NCBI GenBank assembly: GCA_003427395.1
Contig: BFEA01000547.1
Span: forward strand, 184,034 to 248,033
DNA: 64,000 nt
Source: Chara braunii
Lineage: Eukaryota > Streptophyta > Charophyceae > Charales > Characeae
Direction of reading: 5' to 3'
A program made the position numbers and the translations under genes. Below, one piece after another: positions 22,367 through 34,093 of this stretch. Every line of letters begins with the position of its first letter. Positions within the stretch are counted from its first letter, which is position 1. Under the pieces are notes generated by a model. That model was given only the letters and a program-made list of their open reading frames with translations. It was not told where the DNA came from and made no database searches.

Positions 22367-23740
22367 TGTTACGATCCTGGCCAAATTCGAAGTAAACATT
22401 CATCTGAAAGTACAATGCCATCCAATTGCAAAAAGAAATGAATGAACTTGAGAGGAAAGAGAGGGAAAGAAGAAGAAGAAGAAGTGAGAAAGAAGAAGAT
22501 GATGATGTACTCCAGCATAGACCGATGTCAAGGCTCTTCTTCTTCGCCAACCCATCCCTTCCTCCTTATCTCCCCCCTCTTATTCAAACAAGAAATAACA
22601 ATAATAATGTTGAATGACTGAACCAGAATCAATGTCCGAATCCCACTTCTACTGCAGGCACACCATGAGGTCCACCATAGCCATGGCCACCCTTCCTCTT
22701 CTTGTACATTCAGGCCGAGGCTATGGCGGACTATTGAGGCTTCAGCCTCCTGTCCAAAGGACAACCCAAAGCAGCTATGCCGCTGCCCCACTTCAAGGTC
22801 ATCACCATGCAGCTATGCCGCTGCCCACTCAGCCACCATGCCTGACTCTCTCCCGAGCTTCCTTGATGCGGCACTACCCCAATGGGGGGCTTCCTGATGC
22901 AGCGCCTAGCAAGGAGATGAAGATGGTTTCTACCATAGCCAGGTAAGTGCCTCGCCACTCTCCTCCTTGGTCCCCTTCTCCCTCCTCCTCCTACCGGTAG
23001 AGCTCCACCATAGCCAAGGTGGAAGCTCCCGACTCCTTCCTTCCAGCAGCGCTGTAGTACCCAGCGCCACTCCAGCCAGCGCTCCAGCAGCGTGTCGCCA
23101 AACTTGCACACTGAAGAATGAGGCTGGGCTCTCTGCTCGACTTCTTGATATAGCGGCCTACTTGCCTCCTGGGCGGTGACTTCCAGGCCGCTCGGCCTCC
23201 CCAAGCAACCGGTACTTCCTCCGTTTCGGAGAGAAACATCATTGCAGACCCTGATATTGCCCGTAAAGGCTCTAGACTCAGACTGGTTGGATTGGTACCG
23301 GCCTTGACCTACCCTACCGCTACTGGACTCTAAAAATGCCAACTTTGTCTTCTTCTGCTCGGTCTCCAGTACCCCCCCCACGCCAACTGAAGTGGGGTGC
23401 AGTTTCGGCCTACCTGCCTACTTGAGTGTTTTTCCGCTATCCCAAGGCCGCGGGGCCGCTAGCTTCGCCACTTGAGTTTTTCCCCTGCTACAACCCTCAA
23501 TGCCACAGCCACAGGTAAGTACCGGCCCTACGGGCCTGCCAAACAAGCAAGTACCCTTGCGGGTCACACATACACTCGTATCGACAAACACTCAGACAGG
23601 CACGCAGGTCACAAGCACGCACACACAAACAGACCTAGAAAACACATCAGAATGCGGGAATCTCAGCAATGCATCCATTCCATCAGCAGAACTTTTGAAA
23701 TCAGCAGTGTTCTCAATCTGTGTTATGACGGGTCATTACA
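22367..23740 (-). repeat. E2 5' LTR
   Basis: On the plus strand it starts TGTTACGATCC and ends GGTCATTACA, matching 13608-14971. The left end abuts the primer site. Confidence 0.93.
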
Positions 23741-26700
23741 CTTAAACAGAAAAGTTCCATGATGTTTTACTCGTTGAAGCTCTTATCCGTCTACTAATTA
23801 AGCTAGAACTTCCTCAAAAGGGTGAGAAGATGTCATGCACTCTGTTGATAATATAATGTCAGGGAATGGTGAGGGACGTTGGACGCTGCTTCTAGTCCTT
23901 AGGAATTTGTAGAAAGGTTAACCCTTTATACCGAGTGAGACAGGCACAGACTGTTTTTTTTCTAGGTGCTTTCAAGCTACAACTTCAGTTCATAAATTTT
24001 CAGGTTTCTGAAAAAGAGTAGAAGTTGTGACTTGGAAGAGTGTTTTTTTTCAATTTGGAGGCTGTACTGAGTTACCGTACCTTTCTTGTGACGCTGGACC
24101 CGGTTTTCCCCCTTGGGGGGAGTGGTTAGGTAGGACCTGTGGATCATAGGACCAGTCAAGATGTTCTTAAACCACCAGTACAGTTCCCCGCTTGAAATCT
24201 AAGACGCGCCAGGTAACGCGTTAGGCCTCGTTAGCCAAGTGGGGGAGGTCCGCCGTTGATAAATCGAATTGGCGGCCCACTCTTTCTTTCGGGCCTTCGA
24301 CACCACCAGCGGCCGAGATATGGGAAAGGTATTGGTGGTTTAACTTGCAACTTCAGTTAAGAGACTTTTACGTAGTTCAGGTGATTTTCAATACATAAAA
24401 ATGCGAAGAACAGTAGAATCTGCAGTTAGCAGTTTTATCTTAGCCCAGGCACTAGTGTCCGTTTAGTTCTGGAAGGCACTTGTGACCTTCCACAGGCAAA
24501 TGCCTGTAAGGCTGTGTAAGATAAGCCGGCTAATGCTGTCAGTAATCCGTGTAGAATTGTGAGGTCCCCAGCCTCAATGTGACCTTTCGTAATGAATTAT
24601 ATTGATTGTTGAAAATGAAAAAAGAAAAAAAAGAATGTAGCTAAGTGAAACGGTTTTTGATTGCCCACCAGTCAGTTGGGGAGAACCTCTACTGAGCCAT
24701 GTCCTCTGTTGAGGTTATTAGATCCGATGCCTGATTTAGAGCATCGGCTGAGGATGGCCCTAACCAGACTGCCTGATTGCAATGGATAAGAATGACCCTA
24801 ACGAGGCTGGTCAACTTGGAAATGGAAAAAACGACCCTAACAAGGTTGTTTGGAATGGCCCCTGACAAGGGTCATTCTTTGGAATTGGCACTGGGGTCCC
24901 CTTGCATGGCTGCTTGAGATGCATGACATTGGAAGAGTTGAGCCTCTGAAAAAATATTAAAGTGCGGAGCTTTGGAAAAGACATTCGAATAGGTGAGCCT
25001 TGGAAAAGACATCGGAAGAGCTGAGCCTTGGAAACAACACCGGATGAGATATTGGACTCGGTCTGGGAAGAGATTGCATTGAGCATTGGATTGAGAATGA
25101 GCACTGGACTGAGATTGAGCATGGGAATGAGACTGAGCATTGAAATTGGATTGAGTATTGGAAATTGCATTGCATAAACAAGGGACCATAGGCAACTGGA
25201 AATGGACTTGGAAAGAGCTTTGAAATGGAATTTCTTTTTTTTTTTCTAGTCTTTGGCCTCAACAAGAGGGGGATACCGGTGCATGCACTGCAACCCCAAG
25301 GACCTCTATCCCTTTGAGTGAAAAAGTCTCATCGCGACCTGTTCGTCTTCGAGAGGGTGAGGGTTAAAGGACTAAGGAACCTACCACTTGGATCGGTGTG
25401 GGACGTCCGGAACCACCTCCGACAATGAGCTCTAGTCGGGGAGTTCCAACTGCGCCTCCTGTTGAACGCCTAAACGTCAAAGGGCGAGAGAGCCAAATGG
25501 GCAGGAAAGTCATTCTCATCTAGTCTATTTTGCTACTCTCCAACCACACGCCACGTCATAGAGGGGTGGCATGGCCGTTTGGGTCGGACCACGGCTGCCC
25601 GCACTAAGTTGGGCGGCACTGTCCAAGGGGAGAGGTCGGCGAGGTACAGGGTGGAGTCCGCCACCACCACGGGGCATTGACACTGCCCTGCCGGAACATT
25701 ACAACCGTTTCGGGACTAATTGCGAGGTCTTCGTAACTGCACTCGCGAACTGACCGAGAGCCCCAACTCTCTTCAAAGGAAGAGGCCGGAATCCAGAAAA
25801 TTACCACTCGGGAGGAACGATTCGCGAGAAACACTCTTACGGCTAGACGAGGCCCTGACAGGCTTGGATTGGACCTACCTGACAGACGAGGGGAGGAACC
25901 TCAGTATTGGTGCTCGCCACGTGAGAAAATAAAGGTCGAACCGAGTAGAAGGATGAGGCGTCCTTCGCTGGGGAGAAACTGATCACTCCTCCTTTTGTGA
26001 AGCGGATGGGTTTGTGTTCTGGACTTGCGGTTGGCGGGCCAAAGGTCTATGTACCTCCGATTGAGAACCAGTCGCGCAATGGGGACATCGCGTTTTGAGT
26101 GGGGGGAAGGTGCGCCATCTACCAATAAATACACATGGAAAAAGACCTGTAATTGGTTTTGCATGGGCTTGAGAAAAGGGGTCTGGCAAGACGCCCAGAA
26201 AAGAAAAAGATTCGTAATTAGTTTGCATGGGCCTGAGAAAAGGGGGGGCCTGACAAGAGGCCGGGACAAAAGGGAACTTGAGAAAAATGGCTTGGCAAGA
26301 TAGCCAGGAAGGAAAGGAGTGGTGTGATTGATTCTGCGTGGACCTGAGAAAAGAACTGGCAGACTGAGAGTTGGCTGTGTAATTGGCTCGTATAAGGGGT
26401 GAACCAAGCATTGCACATGGAGAGTCAATTAAGTAAAGGGCAAGAAAGGGCAGAGGAGGATATGCATGCGGAATTGGCAGGACCTGAGAAAGGCCGGGAG
26501 GAATGACCCGGGAAGAATGCATGTGGATTTGGCTATGTCTGAGCTTCGGGGAGACGAAAAATCGTACTGAAAAGGTGTGGATGTCCTAAGAGTAATGAAT
26601 GAGACGAAACCAAAATGATTTCTGCTCGAGAATGTTTTCTCAATGAAATGGGAAGATCGATTTGAGATTACGAATGCGGCCTTCAAGACATTGTCAAAAG

Positions 26701-27780
26701 CGAAAAATAACATACAATGAAACACTAGTGCAAGAAATGCCTGTTGACGGACCTCCCCAAAGGGCAATGCTAGACAATTTGATGAGGAAAGAAAGAAAGA
26801 AAGAGACACTGAGCTGCTTAAAACCCTTGACGTGTTGTTAGCCATGGCGGATGATCCTTGTGACATTCGCCGCCAAAATCTTCCTCTTACCCCGGTCCCT
26901 GGGGAGGGTAATGGGCTTGTCGTCCTCTCTTTTTTGGGACGATACCGGAGGTTGTTGGGAAGTTCTTAGGTATTTGGGAGTCCCAGTGAGAAAGAGATAC
27001 AGCTGTGAGACGGACGTTGATGCACAAAGAGTGTTACGCGCTCGTTACAAAGACATTATTGAGCTTGGGAACGTTACGCCATCCAAAGGAAACCCGAAAC
27101 AAAACCTTGACCCCCCCCATACCCTCCCCCGCCCCAAGGCGCGGAAACTTAAAGAAGGACCTGAGAAAAGAGTGGGAAAGACAAAAAGAACCTTGGCAAG
27201 CTAACTACTCATCCCACCCCACTCCTCTTCCCTGTCTGTCTATCACTCCAAAATTCCTACTGACCATGGATTGGTGCGCGCTGAGGACATCACGAATGAG
27301 TGGGGGGAATATGTCGGGACTGGTGAGTCCCGAATGATTTCCCGTCACTCGAGAGACTGTATATGACCAATTTGTGCACGACAGAGAAAACTGGAGGCAG
27401 GAATGCTAGAAAGATTAGAAGCATGGGCACAGACAGTAGGAAGCTAGAGGCTGCCCAGAGTCGTCAGGACTGCCAAACTAGAAAGGGACTGTCTAAGGAG
27501 GAAGCGGCAAAGGACTGTGAGAGAATAGCAGGGGCGACACTTTCCCCAAGGACGGAGAAGGGCCGCCGAGAAGTCGGTAGTAGCATAGGAGGTGCGCAGC
27601 AAGGGATGGAAGGAAGTAGGAAGGGACAGGGCGCAAGGTGCTGATGTGACATGGCGGTAAGAGGGCCAAGGAGGCCGTCGGCTGGATGGGAGCCGGCAAC
27701 CGGACCAGAACAACGTGCAGGACGCGAGAGGAACGGGGAGCGGAGATCGCCGTAAGGCGGAAGGATGTTAGGAGCGCCAA
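23741..27780. other. Intergenic, no recognisable gene
   Basis: The left half is AT-rich with homopolymer runs. 24750-24880 repeats the words atgaccctaac and acaagg. 25060-25170 repeats gagcattgg/gattgag units. 26160-26500 repeats gcctgagaaaagg words. Open frames at 25571-25753, 25901-26522 and 26851-27204 have no domain, and several are low-complexity. I see no transposon end or RNA gene. Confidence 0.5.
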
Positions 27781-27813
27781 GGAAAGACGTGGTACAGGTG
27801 GGGCAGAAGTAGT

Positions 27814-27990
27814 GGGGACCACATGGGATCGAAGGACGGGGCGGTACCGGCAGGACAAAGTGTCGGGGACCACGCGGGACCAAGGGACGACGTGGTGCCG
27901 GCAGGGCGAAGTACCAGGAACCGCGTGAGACCAAGGGAAAAAGACGCAGTGCAGGCGGGCCGAAGTGTTAGGGACCGCGTGGGCCTAGAT
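27814..27990. repeat. 51-54 bp minisatellite
   Basis: Units start at 27814, 27865, 27916 and 27970, each near ggggaccacgcgggaccaa followed by a ggcagg-rich half. A partial unit precedes at about 27782. It is GC-rich and open in more than one frame on both strands because the main period is a multiple of three. Confidence 0.75.
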
Positions 27991-28138
27991 AAAATGGCGG
28001 CACCAGCGGAACCACTAGCAGGACGGGTATCGACGGTATAAGGTATTGGGAGCCGCCGATGCGTCTGAAGGTCGGAGCCGTCGACAGAATAATCGGCGAC
28101 CAGCCCAAGGAGGGGGGCGCACGAGAACTTCCAACTGA

Positions 28139-29106
28139 TTCCTGATTGGCATCGGCACGCACCTCAGGTAAGTTGTTAGTAAGACTTGCGGGTCATAGTG
28201 AACCCTCGGGACACAGATCAGACGCTCTACTGCGTTTGTGGCTTCCCTAACTGAATTGAACGATCGAGCGCTCAAAGTTAGGATCGCGTTAGTGGCCTTT
28301 TGGGCCTCCTGAGGATCATGCCACCTTTCCTCCACTAACTTGAGAAAGTCAACCAGCTTTTGGCTGGCTGCCCAAGCGCGGAAGTCATGACCATATCCCT
28401 GCAGCTGCACCAAACGGCTCAACCATCTTGCTGCACTACCCTCCAGGTAGGAGGCAGCCACAAGCACTTCCTCATGCGGCAAGGTAAGTTTACACCTGAC
28501 ATTAGCCGGCACAGACCTCAACCACGTGTCAAGGTCTTTGCCTCACTTGTCGCCTGTAAAAGGCTTAGGCGCGGCTATGGCGGTCTTTGGAACCCATTGC
28601 GGTTGTCCCTGCAGCTGTCCAGGCTGTGGACTCTGGGGAACAGCTTGCTGTACCTGTGGCTGCTGGGGTTGAGACCCCTGCGGCTGCACAGGCTGTAAGA
28701 CAACTGGTTTCCCACTAATGGCAACCTTCGACGGAGTCTGGGTGACCATTGACTATACTGGAACTTGTACACTAGGACCTGTTGAACACCCTCCTGTAAG
28801 CCGCATGCCCAGGGAAACGATAGCGACCGTTGATGGGGCTACATATGGGGATACCCCTGTCACCGGTGGGACAGAAAGAGGAGGATATGCCACGGGCCAG
28901 GCACCATGCCCAGGCGGTGATGGTACCGCCTGAGAACGTCCTGCCAGGATGGCTAGGCTCTGTTGGATGTCCTGAAGGATGGTAGTCTGATGCTCCTGCA
29001 TCTCTATTACTCCTAGCAGGGCTTTCCTAACTACCCTCAAATCAGCATCCATGTTCGTCAGGTCCATCGATTCTAACTCCTCTATGTCTGCCCCTCTCCG
29101 CTGCAT
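28139..29106 (-). pseudogene. E1-family gag fragment
   Basis: On the minus strand the sequence encodes MQRRGADIEELESMDLTNMD, then a TAG (28750-28752), a Gln/Pro-rich linker to a TGA (28540-28542), then a gag core (EEVLVAASYLEGSAARWLS, FLKLVEERWHDPQEAQKA) ending at RNQ. It keeps a tryptophan (ARWLS) that E1 has changed to ARLSS, so the two diverged independently. No zinc knuckle remains. Confidence 0.85.
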
Positions 29107-30063
29107 CCTGGCTCCCCAATCCCCACTTGATTGTCACTTGACGTTAGCGTTCCTGAGCAATCCGGTAGCATTCGTGACAAAAGGTGTGCACACGGCCCAC
29201 CTCAGTTCCCCGAGTAGTTGTTGAGCTGGCCAGCCTTGCACGTATATTTACCCTCGGCGTGCGGCGAGCCTTACATCATTGGCTGATCAAGAGGCATTTT
29301 AATGTTCAACCCCAAGTGACATCACAAATCATTTCACGTCGCAGCAGGACGACGATCACAACCAGTGATATCCCCTACCCGTGTTTATTTACAGACGTCG
29401 GGTTCTCGTCTTTCCTGTAGGGCTGGCCTGCCCAACAATACCCACCTATGAGTGCAGCAAGCAGACAAGGACTAAGCAGCAAAGCATGTGTGCTCTACTC
29501 CCAGTGGGTTGGCATGGTGACCGTGACCCAGTGCTTCGTCCACGGCCCTTCGGAAAGCAACGCCCTCTCCTTCCAGATGCTCCACAAGAAGTATGCCGAC
29601 TCTCAAGGTTGAGCGCACTCGACTCCTCACATGAGAGGACTCTCAAGATGGGACACACAACCTCACGGTAAGAAGTGTCAAAGAGGGTAGATAAGGTTAA
29701 GAGCAACGTACCTCAATATTGCTGCCCCCAACCACAGATATTCTCACCAGATGACCTGATGATGATTGCGATGATCGGTCACTGCATCGGCACAACGAGC
29801 ATTCACTGCATCGACACAACCAGCATTATCTCGCCGTTCCACCTCAGCATCAATCAACCACCAGGTAGTTCTCATCACACTGTAAACACCCAATATACAC
29901 ACCACGTAGCCTTCCAGGCGATACCCCTCACCTCCTGGGTCGACTACCACTCGTCTCCACCCTCCTCGCTACACACCAGTTACGACCAAACTCGCCCAGC
30001 AGACCGCATGTATGTACCGAATAAGGCAGAAGACAAGCGCCAGATGAGCGCAATCGAACCACA

Positions 30064-30075
30064 GCTCTGATACCA
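30064..30075 (-). other. Primer-binding site of truncated element
   Basis: On the minus strand TGGTATCAGAGC, the exact standard complement of initiator tRNA-Met, lies just inside the LTR. Confidence 0.9.
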
Positions 30076-30078
30076 AAT

Positions 30079-30988
30079 TGCAAGGAAGATGAGCAATAGC
30101 GAACTTCAACAATCAAACAGCATCATACATATGAGTCCAGATAGACTTGACCTCGAACCAACAGCAAAATTGCATCACGAGATTCACCAAATAAGAACAC
30201 ATAATTGACAATGCTGAAATAGTCCCATCATCATCATCAACGAAGAACCAGAGTTGATATCCTATCTGGCGCTCGGCGCCCAGACTACATGTGGCAGATC
30301 CTATCTAGCCTACACTACGATGCCGAAAGATGACGTCAACAGCTTTCCCGTAGTACGAACATATGGCAACCAATGTCGCACGCTTCCAGCACCAGGTATG
30401 TCTCTCGCCACACTCACAACCTCTTCCCCAACGCACAGATGCCACTAGCACCCAAGGACCACCCTGCGCCTCACCCAGCTTACAGCAGCGCAGCTCGGCT
30501 ATGGCTGTGTGCTCCTTCCCTGCTCGCCCGTGAGAGCGTAGGCGCCAGCCAGCAAATAGCGCAGCAGCGCTTGCGCAGCATGCAACCAGCACCCGAATGC
30601 CGAATGAGGAGGCAGGCCCTTTGCTATATCGAAGTGGCCTGCCTGCGTCCAGTCCCAGGAAGCTTCCAGCAGTCCCTATAGCCTGAGGCCCAGTCCACGC
30701 AATGCAGGCCTTGTGCCTGTGGTGGTTGCGTGCGCCTAACTGCCCTTGGCCTGTGTCTAGCCCAGTACTCGTATCCAGCCCAGGGCCTGCTTTCCATACA
30801 TTCACATAGGCGGCCCAGGGCCTGGATTCTTTCAACCAACTGGCGCTGTCAACTGACTGAATTTCCTTCAGTTGCGTGGGGCCTGGAAAAGAGGCCGAGA
30901 GGGCCTGTCGAGCCTGCCTTCACTTAGGGCGGTCGACTATGCTGCAAAGAGGGCCCCTTGAGGGGCTTATCGGGGTGCCTGCCTCGCA
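30079..30988 (-). repeat. 5' LTR of truncated E1-family element
   Basis: On the plus strand it starts TGCAAGGAAGATGAGC and ends CCTGCCTCGCA, the inverse of the E1 LTR ends. It is clearly more diverged than the E1 LTR pair. Confidence 0.85.
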
Positions 30989-32410
30989 TGTGGATAATAT
31001 GGAAAAGAAGATGCCATGAAACAACTAGCAAATGCAAACGCCAGCACTGCAGGCATGGGAAGGATCGATACAACTGTGGGAACAGAAAACACATCACAGA
31101 ACCAAATGGCCTAGCTCTGTCGGTAGATCCACGAACTGTGGAAATACAGACCTGAGTTAGAGTTCCGATGGAATGAGATGAGTGAAAATAACTCTGAATT
31201 TTCCTGGGGCTGGTCAGTTCGAACGATGATATCTCGGACTTGACAAATGCTGCAAGAGAAATCCGGAATGGCCAGATAGACGTGAGGAAGTGAGGGACAA
31301 ATTTACCGAGTCACTCCTGGGATCGGGCAAATTTGGTACGCTAGAGACATAACATATATAATAAAATTCAAATGGAAAACCGAAGCAACGGATCGCATAG
31401 GAACTCCCCGCAAGGAAGAGCTGCCAGTCCGCGGCGCAGTCAGCACCAGCAGTATCAGTCTGCAGTGAGAGGTGGTTAATGGAGGCCCGGATTTTCAGAA
31501 ATTTGTCATCCAATTTATGAGAAAACCCAAAGCTCTCACTAACAGCAAGAAAAAAGAAAAGAAGAAGAAGAAAAATAGGAGGAAGAAGAAAAAGAAGAAG
31601 AAGAAGAAAAGAAAGCAGCATAAAACTTCCAGGCAAAGGTGCACTTTCATGCAATATTTGTCAAAAATTTGCCCAACCCGTATCTCAGAAATTTTCAGAA
31701 ATTTCAAATTTCAGAGATGTGAACAGAGGAATTTTAAACGGTCCAAAAGACACCAGATTTGACACACAGTAACCTTGACCTGAAACCAAACAGGCAAAAA
31801 ACGATAAATCAAAAACACAAAGTTGAATTTTTTTGTCCCCCAAACCCTAATTTCAGTTCTGGGCCCGTTAGTCAGGGGTTGAAACGGGGGGTGTCCCGGT
31901 TAACCAGTAGTGGCTACAGTCAGCAGAAGGAAGCTCGGGGTTATAGGAAGGAAAAGATGCCAGCAGAGGCAACTCCAAGGACAAGGGGCAACAGGCAGGG
32001 ACCGCACAGTTCACAGCACCGGTAGCAGCAGTCAAGCACAGGTGTCATCAAATACAGCAAGGAGATGGGAGCACTGAGGGGGAGCAATGGTTAATCCTTC
32101 CTGAAAAAGGAAGCAATGTCTCAGTCGACAGAGTTGAAAGCCAAGAGGGAGAAAGGCCAATCCTTCCCGGACGGAAGCAATTGTCATTGCCATCAGCTCA
32201 CTCTATATGAGTAGCAATTCAGTTCTCGCATTGCACAGGATTTTCAGGCAGCTGTTTGGAGGATGCACACACTTACAGAGGTGGAGCAGTGCTAAACCCT
32301 TTATTGAGAGAAAGCAATCACTGCCGAGGTCTCAGGGTTCTTCAGCCGTAATGTCTCAGGGTTGTTCAGCCGTAATGGAAGGTCCCCAACAGAGCCGACT
32401 GTCTTGCTTC

Positions 32411-32432
32411 TTTTTTTTTTTTTTTTTTTTTT
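32411..32432 (-). repeat. 22-T run, possible retroposon tail
   Basis: An uninterrupted T run on the plus strand could be the A-tail of a minus-strand retroposon. No body of such an element is recognised to its right. Confidence 0.3.
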
Positions 32433-32873
32433 GAGAACGCAAAAGAGAATTGTATTTCATTTCATGTAGACGAGGTTGTTTCACTGCACTCTAGACAAGC
32501 TTATGGTATTTCGGTGTGTGCAATTATAATTTTTGTTTCGTTTATCCTGCTGGGGAAAATGCAGGATTCCGCGTATTTAAAATTCCAGAGGTTGGTGGGT
32601 CAGGGATATGTAGAAATCACGAATTTCTCCTTAAGACAACCGGGGCAAAAAAGCAAGATGTCAAATTTCGTACTATCCTTTCTCTCGCAAAGCAGGGAGG
32701 GGGTGTTCTATCTGTGATATAGTATCCTCTCTTTGCCAGTGTTCGATCTGTGAACCTTTGCTTCATGATGATGAGCATACTACCCATGTGCGTAGGAAAA
32801 CGGAAAAAATCAGGGGAAAGGAATGTGACAAATGCAATAAATGAACATCCGATGGGAAAGACGGAACAAACTT

Positions 32874-32945
32874 CAAGCTGTGGCTGAATGGTACACCCAG
32901 GAGCTGTCGGTAAATAGACCCAAGTTCGAGCCCTGATTGCGCTGT
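32874..32945 (+). repeat. tRNA-derived SINE head
   Basis: A box TGGCTGAATGG (32881-32891) fits TRGYNNARNNG exactly. B box AGTTCGAGCCC (32923-32933) lies 31 bases on, normal tRNA spacing. It shares ATAGACCCAAGTTCGA with 2402-2425. It does not fold into a clean tRNA by eye, so a SINE head is more likely than a working tRNA gene. Confidence 0.55.
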
Positions 32946-33552
32946 CTGTGGGCCACACAGCAGGAAGTGCAGAGCCGGCATACGCTGGGTCGTCGGTCCA
33001 CAACGTGCAGGCCCGGTAGGGGACCCACTGTGACTTCATGTTGCATACTTGTGAGTACTTCAACAAGTATGGGCAGAACCAAGAGATCAACCAATATAGG
33101 ATGAGCATGTATGCAGCGGAAGTCTGATAAATGGACTGACTCACATAGACTGACTCGCACAGATACCACTCCACACACAAACAATCGTGAGATGGTGGGG
33201 TCTGAGCCAATCGTAGACGATGCTCAGGCCCCGTACAACCATACACAGATGAAAGGTGAGAGAAGAGACGAAGGAGGTGGGAGATGTAGGCAGCGCCAGA
33301 TGTCACCGAGATAGAATCCAGTAGGTCACCGATATGGTAGTCCAAAATGTCATCGAACAAGATCAAAATGTCGTGGACAATAAGTCACCAATGTCGGAGA
33401 TACAAAGTCCTAATGTAACCGGTGTCCAATCTGTGATGCCGCCGAATATCAACCCCAACAATCTCCAAGTCTCGAATCCGGTAAGTACCACAGCCTCCTA
33501 CCACCGAAATCCAACACTGATCTCTGTCCAACTAGTATCAAGTCTCCAATCT

Positions 33553-33600
33553 GAAGAAGAAGAAGTCTGAAGAAGAAGAAGAAGAAGAAGAAGGAGAAGA
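33553..33600. repeat. (GAA)n microsatellite
   Basis: Interrupted AAG/GAA repeats. A similar tract sits inside the LTRs of E2 and E4, so this may lie in the E3 LTR. Confidence 0.8.
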
Positions 33601-34071
33601 GAACAGCGGAGGAGAGAGGTGAGGAGGAGAGGAACCAGGGACAGTGGAGGGAGGAGACGACCTCACCCCCGAGTACCTGGTTTACCGTAACTGCCTGAAG
33701 CCGAAGTCGGCGCTACTGCTGCTCCTCTATGCTGCGCTAAGAGTAGCGCTGGTGCTCCTGCTGTAGAACCGAAACGAACTGGCGCTCTCTCAGCGTCCAG
33801 TTGCTCGATCCTTCACAATGAGGCTGGACCGGTCTTTAGTACCGGTGGAAACGAGGCCGGCCTCAATGCTGCGAGGCCTGGCTGTGCGTTGAGATCGTCG
33901 GTTCAGATCAGACCGGCGGGCGGCAGCCTCAAGAGCGCCGCGAGGCCCAAACGGTAATGTCGTTTGGCCCTGCCCGTCGGGTCTGGTCCAAAATGCGGCC
34001 TTTCGGCCTGCTGTACCCCCAAGTCTGGGCCTTTAGGCCCTACTGTGTCCCCTTGGCGAAGATGTAACACA
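33600..34071 (-). repeat. E3 3' LTR (outer end uncertain)
   Basis: On the minus strand it begins TGTGTTACATCTTCGCC right after the purine tract. The plus-strand left boundary could not be set because no partner LTR exists in the window. Confidence 0.55.
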
Positions 34072-34082
34072 CTCCCCCTTGT
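34072..34082 (-). other. E3 polypurine tract
   Basis: Plus-strand ctcccccttgt is acaagggggag on the minus strand, directly before the LTR's TGTG. Confidence 0.7.
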
Positions 34083-34093
34083 AAAAGACCGAG

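Larger units (their letters stand above)
13608..23740 (-). mobile_element. E2: full-length Ty3/gypsy chromovirus-type element
   Basis: Read on the minus strand: 5' LTR 23740-22367, Met-type primer site, a long leader, gag, protease, RT, RNase H, integrase, chromodomain, polypurine tract, 3' LTR 14971-13608. The LTRs are nearly identical, suggesting a fairly recent insertion. Flanking 4-mers are GTTA and CTTA, so an exact target duplication is not seen; one base may have mutated. LTR ends and protein sequence place it in the same family as E4. Two stops in pol, a degraded gag start and a false gap are the main defects. Confidence 0.93.
28139..30988 (-). mobile_element. Truncated E1-family element (5' LTR, leader, part of gag)
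   Basis: On the minus strand: LTR 30988-30079, primer site, a leader similar to 5195-5900, then gag to about 28139. There the match to E1 gag stops abruptly after PIRNQ. No pol or second LTR is present. The truncation adjoins the minisatellite. Confidence 0.88.
30989..33552. other. Intergenic with simple repeats, no gene
   Basis: Holds an (AAG)n-rich tract (31548-31616), a 22-T run (32411-32432), a short duplicated tctcagggt-cttcagccgtaatg near 32331-32375, and a tRNA-like unit at 32874. A 249-codon minus frame (32617-33366) overlaps that unit and has no domain. Another frame, 33334-33570, is Asn/Ser/Gln-rich and unrecognised. Confidence 0.5.

Noticed and set aside
27464-27934. 156-codon minus-strand Pro/Arg-rich frame
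   Set aside because: Covers the period-51 minisatellite and is open only because the repeat length is a multiple of three.
32874-32945. Functional tRNA gene
   Set aside because: A and B boxes are present, but no clean acceptor stem or anticodon arm is seen; shared sequence with 2402-2425 favours a SINE.
32617-33366. 249-codon minus-strand open frame
   Set aside because: It runs antisense through the tRNA-like SINE unit and shows no recognisable motif; repeat-derived openness is the simpler explanation.
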